From Eucalyptus grandis (Eukaryota > Streptophyta > Magnoliopsida > Myrtales > Myrtaceae): 64,000 nt of DNA. Shown one piece after another: positions 1 through 11,169 of this stretch. The position numbers and the translations under genes are program-made. Position 1 is the first letter of the stretch. Every line of letters begins with the position of its first letter. Location of the stretch: the NCBI RefSeq assembly GCF_016545825.1, contig NC_052622.1:1183001-1247000 (forward strand). The letters are read 5' to 3'. The notes under the pieces were generated by a model. It saw only the letters and a list, made by a program, of their open reading frames with translations. It was not told the DNA's origin and ran no database searches.

Positions 1-190
1 GTCCTACTCTATTCCTACTATACACTCACTCTCAGACTTTTGTCCTGCCTCTTACAGGGCGTGGGAGTCAAAATCCACTCCTGAAACTTACACGTCCCCA
101 CCCCCATCCCCCCTGAGAAAGTGGGGATTTGAACCCCTCACCTCCCCCTTCCATGTTAGAAGGGTGGCCATTGGGGCGAATCTCAGTGGT
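1..190 (-). mobile_element. Possible SINE-like insertion, cut by the window edge
   Basis: This block is absent at the same place in units 2-4, where the copia remnant runs straight through, so it is an insertion. The minus strand carries a GGTTCAAATCC box (plus 125-135) matching the pol III B box of tRNA-derived elements. No convincing A box was found, and the far end and one target duplication are outside the window. Confidence 0.4.
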
Positions 191-222
191 TATGAAATTG
201 ATATGTTGAAAAGACAGTTGAA

Positions 223-411
223 CCACTGCCTGCGGTGGCTCAGTTAGATAAGTACTCCTATGATGTCTACCAAGTATGGAGGAGTTCGAATCCCGCAGGT
301 CGTATAGGATCTTAAGCGCAACATCGAGGTGGTGGGTCATCCGCTAGCATCGCTCCAGGGTTTATCCGCCAGCTGCCGACTGTACGAGGTTCCCTGAGTA
401 TTAAAAAAAGA
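223..411 (+). mobile_element. tRNA-derived SINE with 14-bp target-site duplication
   Basis: A 189-bp block starts with a tRNA-like head: an A box TGGCTCAGTTAG at 236-247 and a B box GTTCGAATCCC at 284-294, spaced as in tRNA genes, and ends in an A-rich tail. It is flanked by the perfect direct repeat AAAAGACAGTTGAA (209-222 and 412-425). The empty site is seen in the copia remnants of units 2-4 (for example near 26385 and 58310), which carry one copy of the target. Confidence 0.85.
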
Positions 412-425
412 AAAAGACAGTTGAA

Positions 426-940
426 TGTTGGGTTTCAAATGAAAGATCTGGGTAATACATAAAAGAAAAAAAAATGTCAAAAATGCTTATTGAATCAACT
501 GTATCGAGCTTTTGTTTTGAATTGTGCTGTGAGTTTTACTTGCAATTGAGTTATTTATTTATAAATATTGTATGTTTAGGTGTATTTTAGGTATAGGAAA
601 CAATTGAGCATGTAAGTGATTATTAACTCTATGATTCTCCAATTATTAGTAAATAATTTGCTACTAGCTCTTCTCGTTAAGGAGTTACCAACACATAGAT
701 TAGACCATGTAAATTCCTAATGTTTTTTCTTCTTGACTTATTTCTATAGTGATTTTGCGTTGATTTAATTTGCAAGTTCCAATATTTTCCATATTAATTT
801 TACAAAAATTTAGATGGACAAGTCACCATATCAATTATAAAATACAAAAGATGAGGACAACATAGCTAATGCAATATGGATTCATGAGAACACCAAAATA
901 GCATAGGCCTTTGATTAAATCATATATTGATAACACACAA
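426..940. other. Unit-1 spacer next to the copia remnant
   Basis: No gene seen. Aligns with 26390-26920, 43640-44130 and 58310-58850. The first bases are the tail of the decayed copia element. The rest is AT-rich spacer shared by all four units. Confidence 0.6.
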
Positions 941-949
941 TTAATTAAA

Positions 950-1824
950 GGGAAAAAATCACTAAAAACTCTAAACTTTGCCCAAAGTGACACATTTACT
1001 CTAAACTTTTTTTGTAACATGAAAAACCTTAAAGTTTGCCAACCGTGACACATTTACCTAAAAAAAAAAAAAAAAATTATAATACAAAAAACCCTAAACT
1101 TTTATCCGTATGACACATTTATCCTAAATTAGAGTGCATTTTGGTCTTTTTTTCTTTTTTTCTCTCTTTCCTCCGCCAGCCATGGCGGAGCCAACGAAGA
1201 GAAGCCGGCGTCCAACGAGGGCTGCCCTCGCCAATGTCGAGCAAGGGTGGCCCTCGGCTCGATCGAACGAGGGCCTCCCTTGCTCAATCTAGCGAGGGCA
1301 CCCTTGCCTGACCCAACCGAGGGCGACTCTCGTTGGCATCGGGCAAAGTCCTCTCTCGCCAAATCTAGTGAGGACACCCCTCGCCAGGCCCTCATCGGCA
1401 TCGAGCGAGGGGTGTCCTTGCCAGATCTGGCGAGGACTATCCTTGCTCGACACATCGACGTCGAGCAGGGAGGCCCTCGCCCGACCCAGCCAAGGGCCGT
1501 CCTCACCCGACGCCGGCGAGGGTAGCCCTAGCTAGCCCAGGCGAGGGCGGCCCTCACCCGATGCTGGCGAGGGCGGCCCTCACCCGATGCTGGCGAGGGT
1601 AGTCCTCACCGGACGCCGGCTTCCCTTCACCATGGCCAGCGAAGGGAAGAAAGAAAAAAAAAAAAAAAAAAAGGAAAACAGAAAGAGTAAGATGAAAATG
1701 TCCTTAATTGGGGTAAATATGTCACAATTTACAAAGTTTGGAGTTTTTCATATTACAAAAAAGAAAAATTTGGGGTAAATTTGTTATTTTAGGTAAAGTT
1801 TAGGGTTTTTAATGGTTTTTTCTC
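950..1824. mobile_element. Mutator-like short element with GC-rich core (unit 1 only)
   Basis: Flanked by the 9-bp direct repeat TTAATTAAA (941-949 and 1825-1833), a size typical of Mutator-like elements. The ends are inverted repeats of about 60 bp (GGGAAAAAATCACTAAAAAC against its reverse complement at 1780-1824). The core (1180-1640) is GC-rich and made of reiterated CGAGGG/CCCTCGCC words. It encodes no recognisable transposase. Units 2-4 have the empty site. Confidence 0.75.
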
Positions 1825-1833
1825 TTAATTAAA

Positions 1834-2692
1834 TCGCATATCTTTACTAATATATTAAGCCAAAGCACGCACCTTATGCATACGACCAACATGCCCCATT
1901 TATCATGTTTCTACATTACAACAAGCTTGACCTCTCGACTATTCCACATTTTTTTTTTCAATAACTAAATACATTTTATAGCACAAACATCAACATAGTT
2001 GGAGAGCATCTTCTCTCTACCAGCTCAATACAAAGGCATGTCTTCAAAACAAAGATGCAATCCAACTTCCACTACTGCTAATGCTAATTGAGTTTCTTGG
2101 ACAAAAGGCAACCGTAACATTCTCAATGACTTTTACACAAAGCTAAAGGCTCCTAAGCCAAATTTGAAAATCTAAATATCCTAGGAATCACACAATTATC
2201 TATTAATTGAAATGGAAAATATTTTCTCCTCAAACAAACCAACGACCTTAAGTCTAGTCAACAAATAGAGTGTGTTCAGAAACTCTATCATACATTTGCA
2301 GTTATCTCCCCACTACTTACAGCATTTATACGTAATGGCTAATACTGAGAGAAGTATGTATGCATTTGTCTAATTTAAGTAATGGTTAAGTATTGGAGAA
2401 GTAATGTTAAATCATACATTGGCATAATATATGGATCGTCGATTGGTTAAACATTTTAACCCGTGGGTGATTTTTTTGACATGTACAAAAGGGCATTTTG
2501 GAAAGTCATCATTTGGTTTATCGGTAGTTTGGTTAAAATGATTGAAATAGAACTACTCATTACACATAGCATTTTGCATAAACAAATAATCCAATTTTAC
2601 TTTAAAAAGAAAAAATTCAAAAGGGATTCTTGTCAATTTGGTCAATGGGATTCATCCGAACAAATTTTACATTTAAAAATAACTCTCACTTA
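1834..2692. other. Shared spacer, unit 1
   Basis: No gene seen. AT-rich spacer aligning with 26930-27785, 44140-45000 and 58850-59700. Confidence 0.55.
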
Positions 2693-3285
2693 GGGTGCGT
2701 TTGTTTCGCGGAATACATTTTCGGGGAAACTATTTTCCTCATTTTCCGGCATTTGGTTCGCTTAGGAAAATGAGTCAATGGAAAACGTTTTCCTAGTCAA
2801 TAGAAAATATTTTCCTAGCAAAGCTTAAATTCAGGAAAATGATTTCCCATTTGAAATGACCGGAAAACGTTTTTCGAATCTACCAAAGCTCAGATTTGAT
2901 GCTTGATTTACAAATAATTATTCTTATAAAATATATTTTTTAAAAATTGAATTTGAATTTTTTATTTTAAAAAAAAAATAAAATTTGGAAAACATTTTTA
3001 AAATAAAAATAAAAAATTCAATTCGCTTCTTTTCTTTTCTTCCTTTTTTTCTTTTTGCTTCTTCTTCAATTGTCATCGGCCACAAGGACGGCCAGTGAGT
3101 TTTTGCTTCTTCATTTTTTTTTTTCCTGTGATGAAGTGTGATTATTTTTTAATGAGATACAAATAACAGAAAACATTTTCAATTATACATCGCCAAACAA
3201 AAGAAAACAAACCGTATTCTTGGAAAATGCTTTTTCGAAAAACATTTTCCTTTATCATTGAGTTTTCCGTGAAACAAACGCACCA
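2693..3285. mobile_element. PIF/Harbinger-like MITE (unit 1 only)
   Basis: Terminal inverted repeats GGTGCGTTTGTTTC and GAAACAAACGCACC, flanked by the trinucleotide TTA (2690-2692 and 3286-3288). About 590 bp, AT-rich, no coding capacity. Absent from units 2-4, which run directly from CACTTA into ATATTGG. The 3-bp duplication favours Harbinger over hAT. Confidence 0.7.
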
Positions 3286-3736
3286 TTAATATTGGTTTGC
3301 TTCCCCCACATCACTTTCACGGGTATATTTGATGTACAAAATCCCTTGTTCTTATTTCTAAGGACATTTAAGTACTTTTCTTGGCTTAGGATTGACTTAT
3401 CCAAGACAATGTTCTTGTTTTAAGAAAAGGAATTATTGTAGTTTGATGTTTTATAAAAAAAAAATCACACTAGTATTGGATTATAGCTGCCAAGCTAGCC
3501 ATGGATCTTGATGTAAACCAACCCAAATTCATTCCTAACAAGTGACCAAGGAGAGAGGCTTGTTGTCTTTCGAATCCAACCTTGTCCATAGATTTTTCTA
3601 TCACGAAAAAGGAAAACAAAGGAAAAATTAGAAAGCTCATACATAAATTTTATTTCCTTTTTCTTATTTATTTGTATATCTTCATATCAATTGTTAAGAT
3701 AGATGCACTGTACATCTTAGTCATCTCATGTGTCAA

Positions 3737-4552
3737 GTGAGAATAATCAAAAAAGTTTTAAACCTGTTATAATCACGTCAATTTAATCATAAACTTATTT
3801 TTTAACAAATTCAGTATTAAACATTTTGCAAGTATGCTAATCTAGTTCATTTGATCAAATTTGACTAGCCAACACTAACATGAACGTTGGCTAATGTCGA
3901 CTATCCAACGTTGACCATCCTGCGAATGCTAACGCCGCAATTTTTAATATTTTTCGAGTTTTTTTTAATTTTTTTTCTTTTTTCCCAATCTTCCTTCTTA
4001 CTCTAGCCAATCAAAGGCATGGAAGCCTCGCCGACCAATGGTGAGACTCGCCCTCGCCAACCACTAGCATGAGTGAGCCTTGCTAGATCTGGCGGGAATC
4101 GGCCTCACCCAACCATGGTGAGGGCGAGCTTTATCGACCGCTAGCAAGGTCGACCCTCACCAAACCTAGCCATGGCAAGCCTAGCAACGACAAGGCCGAG
4201 CCTTAGTGAGGCCTTGACATTGGCCTTGCCAGTGGCCAATGGAGGCGAGCCTCACCATTAGCCAATGAGGCTAACGTATGGCCAATGGCAATCGACCAAA
4301 GGAAGCAAAAAGAAGGAGAAAAATAAAATATATTAAATTATTTAAAAATTGTCAAGTCAACATCCATCAGATAGTTAATGCTAGCTAGTGCCAGCTGCCA
4401 TCCATAACAGCATTGGCCGACTAAATTTGGTTGGATAGATTTAATTTATACAATTGCAAAAATTTTATGATTGAATTGACTGAAAAAAAAAAGATTTAGG
4501 ACTAAATTAACACGATTGCAAAAGATTTAAGTCCTTTTCTAGTAATTTTCCC
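3737..4552. mobile_element. Mutator-like short element shared by units 1-3 (unit 1 copy)
   Basis: Located between ATGTGTCAA (3728-3736) and a diverged ACGCATCA copy of the target. The terminal inverted repeats carry the words GTTTTAAACC and TTTAATCATAAACTT. The core is GC-rich with repeated GCCTCGCC/GGCGAGCC words. No transposase. The counterpart in unit 2 has a perfect 9-bp duplication, and unit 4 is empty. Confidence 0.75.
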
Positions 4553-5234
4553 GACGCATCATTGATTATCCTTAAATGTCTGTCCCTCCAATTCCCTTCC
4601 AATTAAGGCATCGCCTTGGGAACAAGTCATCACTCATGAACTGAGATTGAAGCTAGCTTCTTAGATGAAAAATGTTGGACCTCGTTTTTTGGGATGAGTT
4701 ACAAATCTACTAGGTAGCCTCATGTAGCAACATGACAATTTTGATTCCAGAATATTTCAGATGCCCATAACCCTCGCGTTTGCACATGTCTACGCTGAGG
4801 AAAATTATAGAGGTGATGGATGAAAATTTTCGGGCTTAGCCAACCTTTAAGGGGTGTCCGACCAAAAACAAAACCTTAAAGACGTGATGTTGTTGAAATG
4901 CACGCAAGCTCGAAAATATGCTCAACGGAGACGTTTCTTTCTTGGAATCAACCGATGTGTGATTCAAATGTGAAGCCCAAGGAGCAGGCAAGTTATTTCC
5001 ATTGTTTCGCTGAATCTTTTTTGCATATGTCTATGATTGTTCATTTCTAATATGTTCTTTGTCTTCGCTACTCTTACTCATGGATTTTTTAAATCACTAC
5101 CATGAATTCCATGCATATGTTGTCGTGGTAGTGCTAAGGGAAGTCTAGCTGAATAAATATATCACTGAGGGATAGTGCCATAATTCCTATTTTATTCGAA
5201 TGATCAGGTGTTATTAGGGTGATGGCGAGCCAAT
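4553..5234. other. 3' flank of copy 1
   Basis: Spacer shared with 29114-29856, 47179-47898 and 60145-60843. Contains the likely 3' UTR of the minus-strand gene, with an AATAAA signal about 40 nt beyond the stop codon. Nothing else seen. Confidence 0.5.
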
Positions 5235-6103
5235 TTAACTTTCTGGCAATTCGATGAACAACCCAATCTCACCATATGTACTCCGGCTCATTGTTGTTGC
5301 TCTCGGATGAGCTGTTGATTGCCTAGGATTTGCAAGACACTGAAATTAGAAGAAAAAAAAAAGGACCCAAAATGCTTTTAAATTTAATAAAATAACAAGT
5401 ACAATTGAATGGTGATGGAGAACCTGGAAACCTTCACTCAATTAAAATGGGAAAAAGCTTCAACACAATTTGGGATTTACAAGCAGTGAACAAGCCTTTC
5501 AATTAGGTGACGAAGCATCTGTCTATGCACTCAAATCTATTAATAGTCATTGGGAAATTTCTCACTTTTCCCAACGTCTGAATCTAGAAGAGGCTCTCTC
5601 GTCCATGGTCGGGGCAAAAAAAAAGAACTCGAAAATTGCCTAGCTACACCAGACATGACTATAAGCTTTGGTTCCACCTATAGTCAATGTCTAAAGTACA
5701 GACTAGTATCTCATGAAAGTACTATCCTCTGTGTTGTTGTAATTTTTTCAACAATGGTCATATTAAAAGGCTATTAGTTTTTATTATCGAGTTAGTATTT
5801 TCTAAACAGATCCACTAATGGTTACAAAATCATAGAAAGACACATAAACTTTCAGTCCTTCAACAATTCCATGTTAGAAGCATAGAATTGTACATGACGA
5901 TGGTAAGTTGGGTAGTAGTTTTCTCAAAATAAATATTCTCAAAATTGTGATATTCACAATGCGGGTTGCTAACTTAGTGCTAGTAACATTTTTATTTCAA
6001 GTCAGTAACTTTCCAAGCATATCAAGTAATGGTCATGGGAGAACAAAAAGACACAAAAATTTGGGTCTGTCTACAGTCCTACAGCCCTATACTCCAATAT
6101 TCA

Positions 6104-6804
6104 GAGGTTGCGACACCTGGAGTGCCATAACTTGGCACGGAGGGACACTTAAGTGCCATAACTTTAAAATGGTATACTTAAGTGCCAATATGGGAGTAAA
6201 ATGATACACTTAAGTGCCACTCCGGCGAAAATCCGGTCAAATGGCGCGTGGCAACTTTCCGGCAAGTTTGGTCCAAAACGGCGTCATTTTGCATGCTGAC
6301 GTGGCAGAGAAAATACAAAAACGACGCTGTTTTGCGTCTGACGTATAAATAATAATATAAAAATTAATTAAATTAAATTTAAACTTAATTTTATTTAAAA
6401 TATTCAAAAAAATTAAAAAAATTTAGAAAAAATAAGAAAATTAAAAAAGGGCGGGGAGATCCCCCCCCTTTTTTAATTTTCTTAATTTTTCTTAATTTTG
6501 AATATTTTAAATAAAATTAAGTTTAAATTTAATTTAATTAAATTTTATATTATTATTTACACGTCAGACGCGAAACGGCATCGTTTTTGCATTTTCTCCG
6601 CTACGTCAGCGTGCAAAACAATGCCATTTTGGACCAAACTCGTCGGAAAGTTGCCACGTCAGCCATTTGGCCGGATTTTTGCCGGAATGGCACTTAAATG
6701 TCCCATTTAATTTCGAAACTAGCACTCAAGTGTACCATTTTGAAGTTATGGCACTTGAGTGTCCCCCGGTGCCAAGTTATGGCACTTGGGTTGTACTTCT
6801 ACCT
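6104..6804. mobile_element. Foldback (near-perfect palindrome) element in intron 6 of copy 1
   Basis: A 701-bp element whose two arms are reverse complements almost to the centre at about 6457 (GGGCGGGGAGATCCCCCCCC). Its ends contain reiterated GTGCCATAACTT words. Flanked by the 9-bp repeat CAATATTCA (6095-6103 and 6805-6813). Copies 2-4 have the empty site near 30950, 48992 and 61980. The 9-bp duplication suggests mobilisation by a Mutator-like transposase. No coding potential. Confidence 0.88.
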
Positions 6805-7418
6805 CAATATTCAATTGTATCTCTTGATCGTAATTCCCCTAAAATTTGTTTTAACATGAATTTGTAACTCTGTACTAGTAACTTCCATTATGCAGTCAAT
6901 CATTTTCTTAACAGATCAAGTGTGGGACCATAGAAGGACACAGAGATTTGAGTTTGTCAATAATTCCATGTAAAAATGAAAAGTAGAATTGAATATTATG
7001 ACAGTAAATTTTTCAGTGTGGTGGTAATTTTCCCAACTCGCATTAGTAGCTCAGAGCTAGTAATAAGTTTCAAGTAGATCATACGTTCTCAAGATAATAG
7101 AATTCTTCAGTGATGTTCAACCTATCTACTCATTCTAACTTACGCTATCAAAAACAAAACTTCTCACGGATAGAGAAAGGTTTAATGTAAACTGAAAATT
7201 AAGTGTCTCTCATTATGTTTGTCCTTTTCATCAAAACTGACAACATTGCAGTACTCTTTAAATGTTTTAACACCAGGACTAATACAGAGCAGGACAAATT
7301 GATGACCAGCAAATTTAACTAGTACAATAAACTGTACAGTACACAATTTCCTAATATTGGTTTGATGGACAAAAGCAGCAAGCTTCTTCACTACACAAGC
7401 CTATTAGAACATTAGGGC

Positions 7419-10323
7419 TGTCCTGCCTCGAACCCCGGATACGCGCACATCCCACTGCGGTCGATCAAATATGCGACATCTCAAGATACGTCGCCGACCC
7501 ATTCATTTTATTACGCATGCGAAAGCGAAACAAATCTCCTGACTACATTTAACTTGGGATAGAAAAGCAAGCAATCAATCGCAATACCGACCACTCATTT
7601 ACAAACACAAAGGGTTTAAATACAACACCGGACTGTCTACAAAATAGACCAGCTCGACAAAAGGGAAATTATCCTAAAACCAACTAGCTGGACACGTTCT
7701 CCAATCCTTATGATTTCGCCTCCAACCAAAGCTATCTAACCGCTCTGTCCACCAGGGACCTGAAATTGTAATCCCCAAACCGGGATGAGACAATGTCTCA
7801 GCAAGTTCAACTCCCTAAAACCCTATTAAAAAAAAAATACGCCCCGGGTAGCCTAGCCACATCACACAAAGACTTATCTCGCATTAGTCTTCATCTGCAG
7901 GTTAGCACAGTTTATATAATTCAACCACGTGCAATTATGATAACCAAACAACTACAGCACAATCACATCATCAGAACAATTCAACCACTTGGATCGTCTC
8001 AGTGATCAATCGACTTGGCCGATTATATGTCATTCTAGCAAATCAATCATTGCTCTCAATCACAGCCCTTTAAAAGGTGGTAGATTCTAGCCCGATGGGC
8101 ACGACCTCTAATAGGTGGTAATTCACGGCCCCATTTGGGCGCAACCTTTATCAGGTGGCTAATCACGGCCTCACTGGGCACAACCTTTAATAGGTGGTTA
8201 ATCATGGCCTCATTGGGCACGACCTCTATTAGGTGGTTAATCACGGCTAATTTCCCATCAATTTCCACACTTGGGATTTTATAAATAATCCCTATTTATC
8301 GCAATCACACTCAATTTGCCACAACCAATCATTAATTTCAAATTCTAAATGCACAACAGTGATCGACACGAAATTCTGAGCAACCGGGGTCAAACATAAT
8401 TTTTTCATTTTTTTAAATAATAATAATTTCGGAATATAACATAATATTATAAATTCCAGAATTCAAAATAATTAAATAATTCAAAAATAAAACCCTATTA
8501 TGTCCCATCAAGGCTTAACATTAAGTAACTTCTTTTAACCTTAAATAAACACACTTTAAGTTAATTAAGCACCTTAATATAATCTACACTTAAATAAATT
8601 AAACTAACCACCTAATAACACTTAACATAAACTAAGCACACCTAAAGCATCATTAACTCTCTAATCAAGGTTTAGTGAGCTAAACTCACCGAATTAGCGA
8701 GCCGAGCGGACCAAAACGACGAGGACAACGCGAGGATCGACTTTCCTCAAGGCGGGCCGAGCATCTGGGCTCAGGAAGGCAGCCAAAACAGGCCAAAACC
8801 AAGCTGAGAAACCCATTTTTTTTGCTGCTGGTCGTGGGTGGAGATGGGGCGGTTCCGGCGTCGGTTGGGCAGAGGAATGGCGAAGGAGCTGCGGCGGTGC
8901 CGTGCGGCCAACGACGGGGTCTCACGGTTGCCGGAGGTGGGCTGGACGATTCTGGCTGAGCTTTACCAGATCTTAAATGGCTGTTGGATCAGAAGAGCCG
9001 GCAAGATGGAGGCGGAGATGGGCGGAGCGGTGGCGAGGCGACGGCATGCAACAGTGGCGAGCAGCAACGAGCGGCATTGCTAGCTTCAATTGCTTGCTGC
9101 AACAATGAGGAAGATGCTGGCTGGTCTTTGTACAACAAGAAGAAATGGAGGAGAGAGAGACCGTGACGAGAGAGGAAGGAGAAGACGGAGGGCGTGCAAG
9201 CAAGGCGTAGAAGCAACGGCGATGCAAACGGAGGCGTGAGGCGGTGACGGGTGGCTACGGGCAGCTTGCTTGACGTTCTCCCTTGCTGCTGGTGCTCGAA
9301 GAAGCAAGGAGAAGAAGATGGAGAAGAGAGGCGACAAGAGAGAGGAAGAAGAGAGGGAGGAGAGAGAAGGAGGGGGCCATTTCTTTTTCTTTTTCTCTTT
9401 CTTTAATCCAACAAAAAGGGCCCACCATGATGTCATGCTCCGCTAACTTCAAATCCCCCACAACAATCTTCAATGGGTCCAATTCCATCCTCCGCTGGGG
9501 TCCAATCCTTGTACATCCAATTTCTTCAATTCCCATCAATTCTCTTTCAATTGAATTCAATTGAAGTTCATAAAATTAATCCAATGTCACCGCACTTCAA
9601 TTCACATCTTCACCTGTTTGTAGAAACAACTTAAGCCCGAAAAGCGCGACCAAAGGCGAGCCTACTAATTTCTCGAGCCAAATTAGCCATTCTCCGATTT
9701 AATTGCTCAAAAACTCGGCTTGCACGAAAAATCTTCCGAAGATGAGTCGATATTCCTAAAATGATTTGTGACACACTCAGACTTCAAATTTTTGAATTCG
9801 ATCTCAATTCCATTGTTAACTTCACTTTGGCACTATAGTAGCGTGGCCCAACTTACCGGGTAGCCTTTAGAAATTTTCATGCATTTAACATGTGGTTGAT
9901 CATCTTAAACCACAATGTACATCTTTGAAACATTGGCGACTTTCGGTTGTTGGGATAATCTCAATGTTTCAAATACAGACACAGGGTACCCAATCGATAA
10001 GGACGTCGGTCCAGTGCCAATCGACCGGAATTGTGTGATTTGGTGGAATCACCCACACTTGATCACATGTTTTGTCAAGTCGACATATCTCCAGTCTTTA
10101 ATCGATTCTTAATTGTGTCATAATGACCCTTGTAGAGTATCTTGGTCGAAAGGTCGCTTCCTGTTCAAATTCTCGAGTCTGGTGCATTAGAAACTTTTAA
10201 CATCTTCACCCGATAGACTATTTTTCACATGAGTAGCCGACTCAAGGAAAAGAACTATATGCGTGCCAACGAAATGCCTGTCTCAATTTATTGAAAATAG
10301 AATTGGAAAATCGGGATGTCACA
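7419..10323 (+). mobile_element. Apparent solo LTR (2.9 kb) in intron 6 of copy 1
   Basis: Begins TGTCCTGCC, ends GATGTCACA, and is flanked by the 5-bp repeat AGGGC (7414-7418 and 10324-10328). Copies 2-4 show the uninterrupted site. No gag, protease, reverse transcriptase or integrase frame is visible. The TG...CA ends, 5-bp duplication and length fit a solo LTR left by recombination. A related, inverted copy lies at 12368-15524. Strand is given only relative to that copy. ORFs in its GC-rich middle (8690-9430) look like chance frames. Confidence 0.75.
8066..8247. repeat. Tandem repeat, about 39 bp x 4.6, inside the first LTR
   Basis: Successive units begin CCTTTA or CCTCTA, continue AGGTGGTTAATCACGGCCTC, and end TGGGCACGA. 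The first unit is the most diverged. I did not see this array in the related LTR at 12368-15524. Confidence 0.8.
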
Positions 10324-11169
10324 AGGGCCAAAAACATTATTAATCATTAAAGACCTCTCTCTCTGGTCTTAGCAGATCATAAAATTGCATTGTTAGATCA
10401 TACATGAAAATTATTGAGAGATTCTATTGCAGGTTTCACAAGTTTGTGGATAGTGGTTAATATATACACAAAAGAGTGATGATGCATGGCAAGTGATAGG
10501 AAGCAAATAAAAGCACCGATGGGTAAGAGGGCGACACCTTTGCAAGAAGCTTTGCATTCTCTTCTTTCAGAGACCTCTCCTGAGGTAAACCAAATAAAGT
10601 TATGATTAATATAACCACAAAATTAACAATGCCTAATGGGATCGAATATGCATTCATCATATTTGTCCACTTACCTTTGCTTGTAATTGCCGTATCTGAT
10701 CGTTGAATAATTAAGCCTGTAAAAGAGTTCCATAGAAATATTTTAACTTTCGTGTGTGTTCATGCTGTCCCAATACCTTTCTTAGTACAAGGTAAAAAAT
10801 AATAAAAGAGAAAAAATAAGTTGAAATGATGGACGATAGAAATGAAAAGACGATGCTTTGCAACTTGTTCAGAAACATGGTGCAAGTGAGAAGTAGTACA
10901 TGGAAATCGGCAAGGTTAATATAATAAAAAAAATCACAGTATTCTATTATTTTGTGCCAAATAGTGTAGACTATTTTTTTTGTTTCGTGTTAATAAGTAT
11001 CCATTTGTGTCAAGAAGTGTCGAGAAACCATTGGTAAAAAATGATTGATGACTTTTTTTTTTGTCTAAGGAGAAAAGCCAGTTATTTAACCAAACCAAAA
11101 AAACTCGTTAACTAATAAAATAAGAGTTGGTAACACAGAATTAGTTGGTTACTTAAACAGAGAAAGGTT

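Noticed and set aside
236..294. A genuine tRNA gene
   Set aside because: A and B boxes are present, but the sequence lacks a foldable acceptor stem pair and is bounded by target duplications and an A-rich tail, so it is a SINE head.
1129..1525. Overlapping long frames on both strands rich in Arg, Gly, Ser and Pro
   Set aside because: They lie inside the GC-rich word-repeated core of a Mutator-like element; open frames on both strands are a by-product of composition.
8056..8268. Minus-strand frame with repeated NHLIEVVPNEA-like units
   Set aside because: It is a translation of the 39-bp tandem repeat in the LTR, not a gene.
8686..9564. A cluster of 60-116 codon frames in the first LTR
   Set aside because: Purine/pyrimidine-biased and serine/leucine-rich low-complexity frames in all registers, with no recognisable product.
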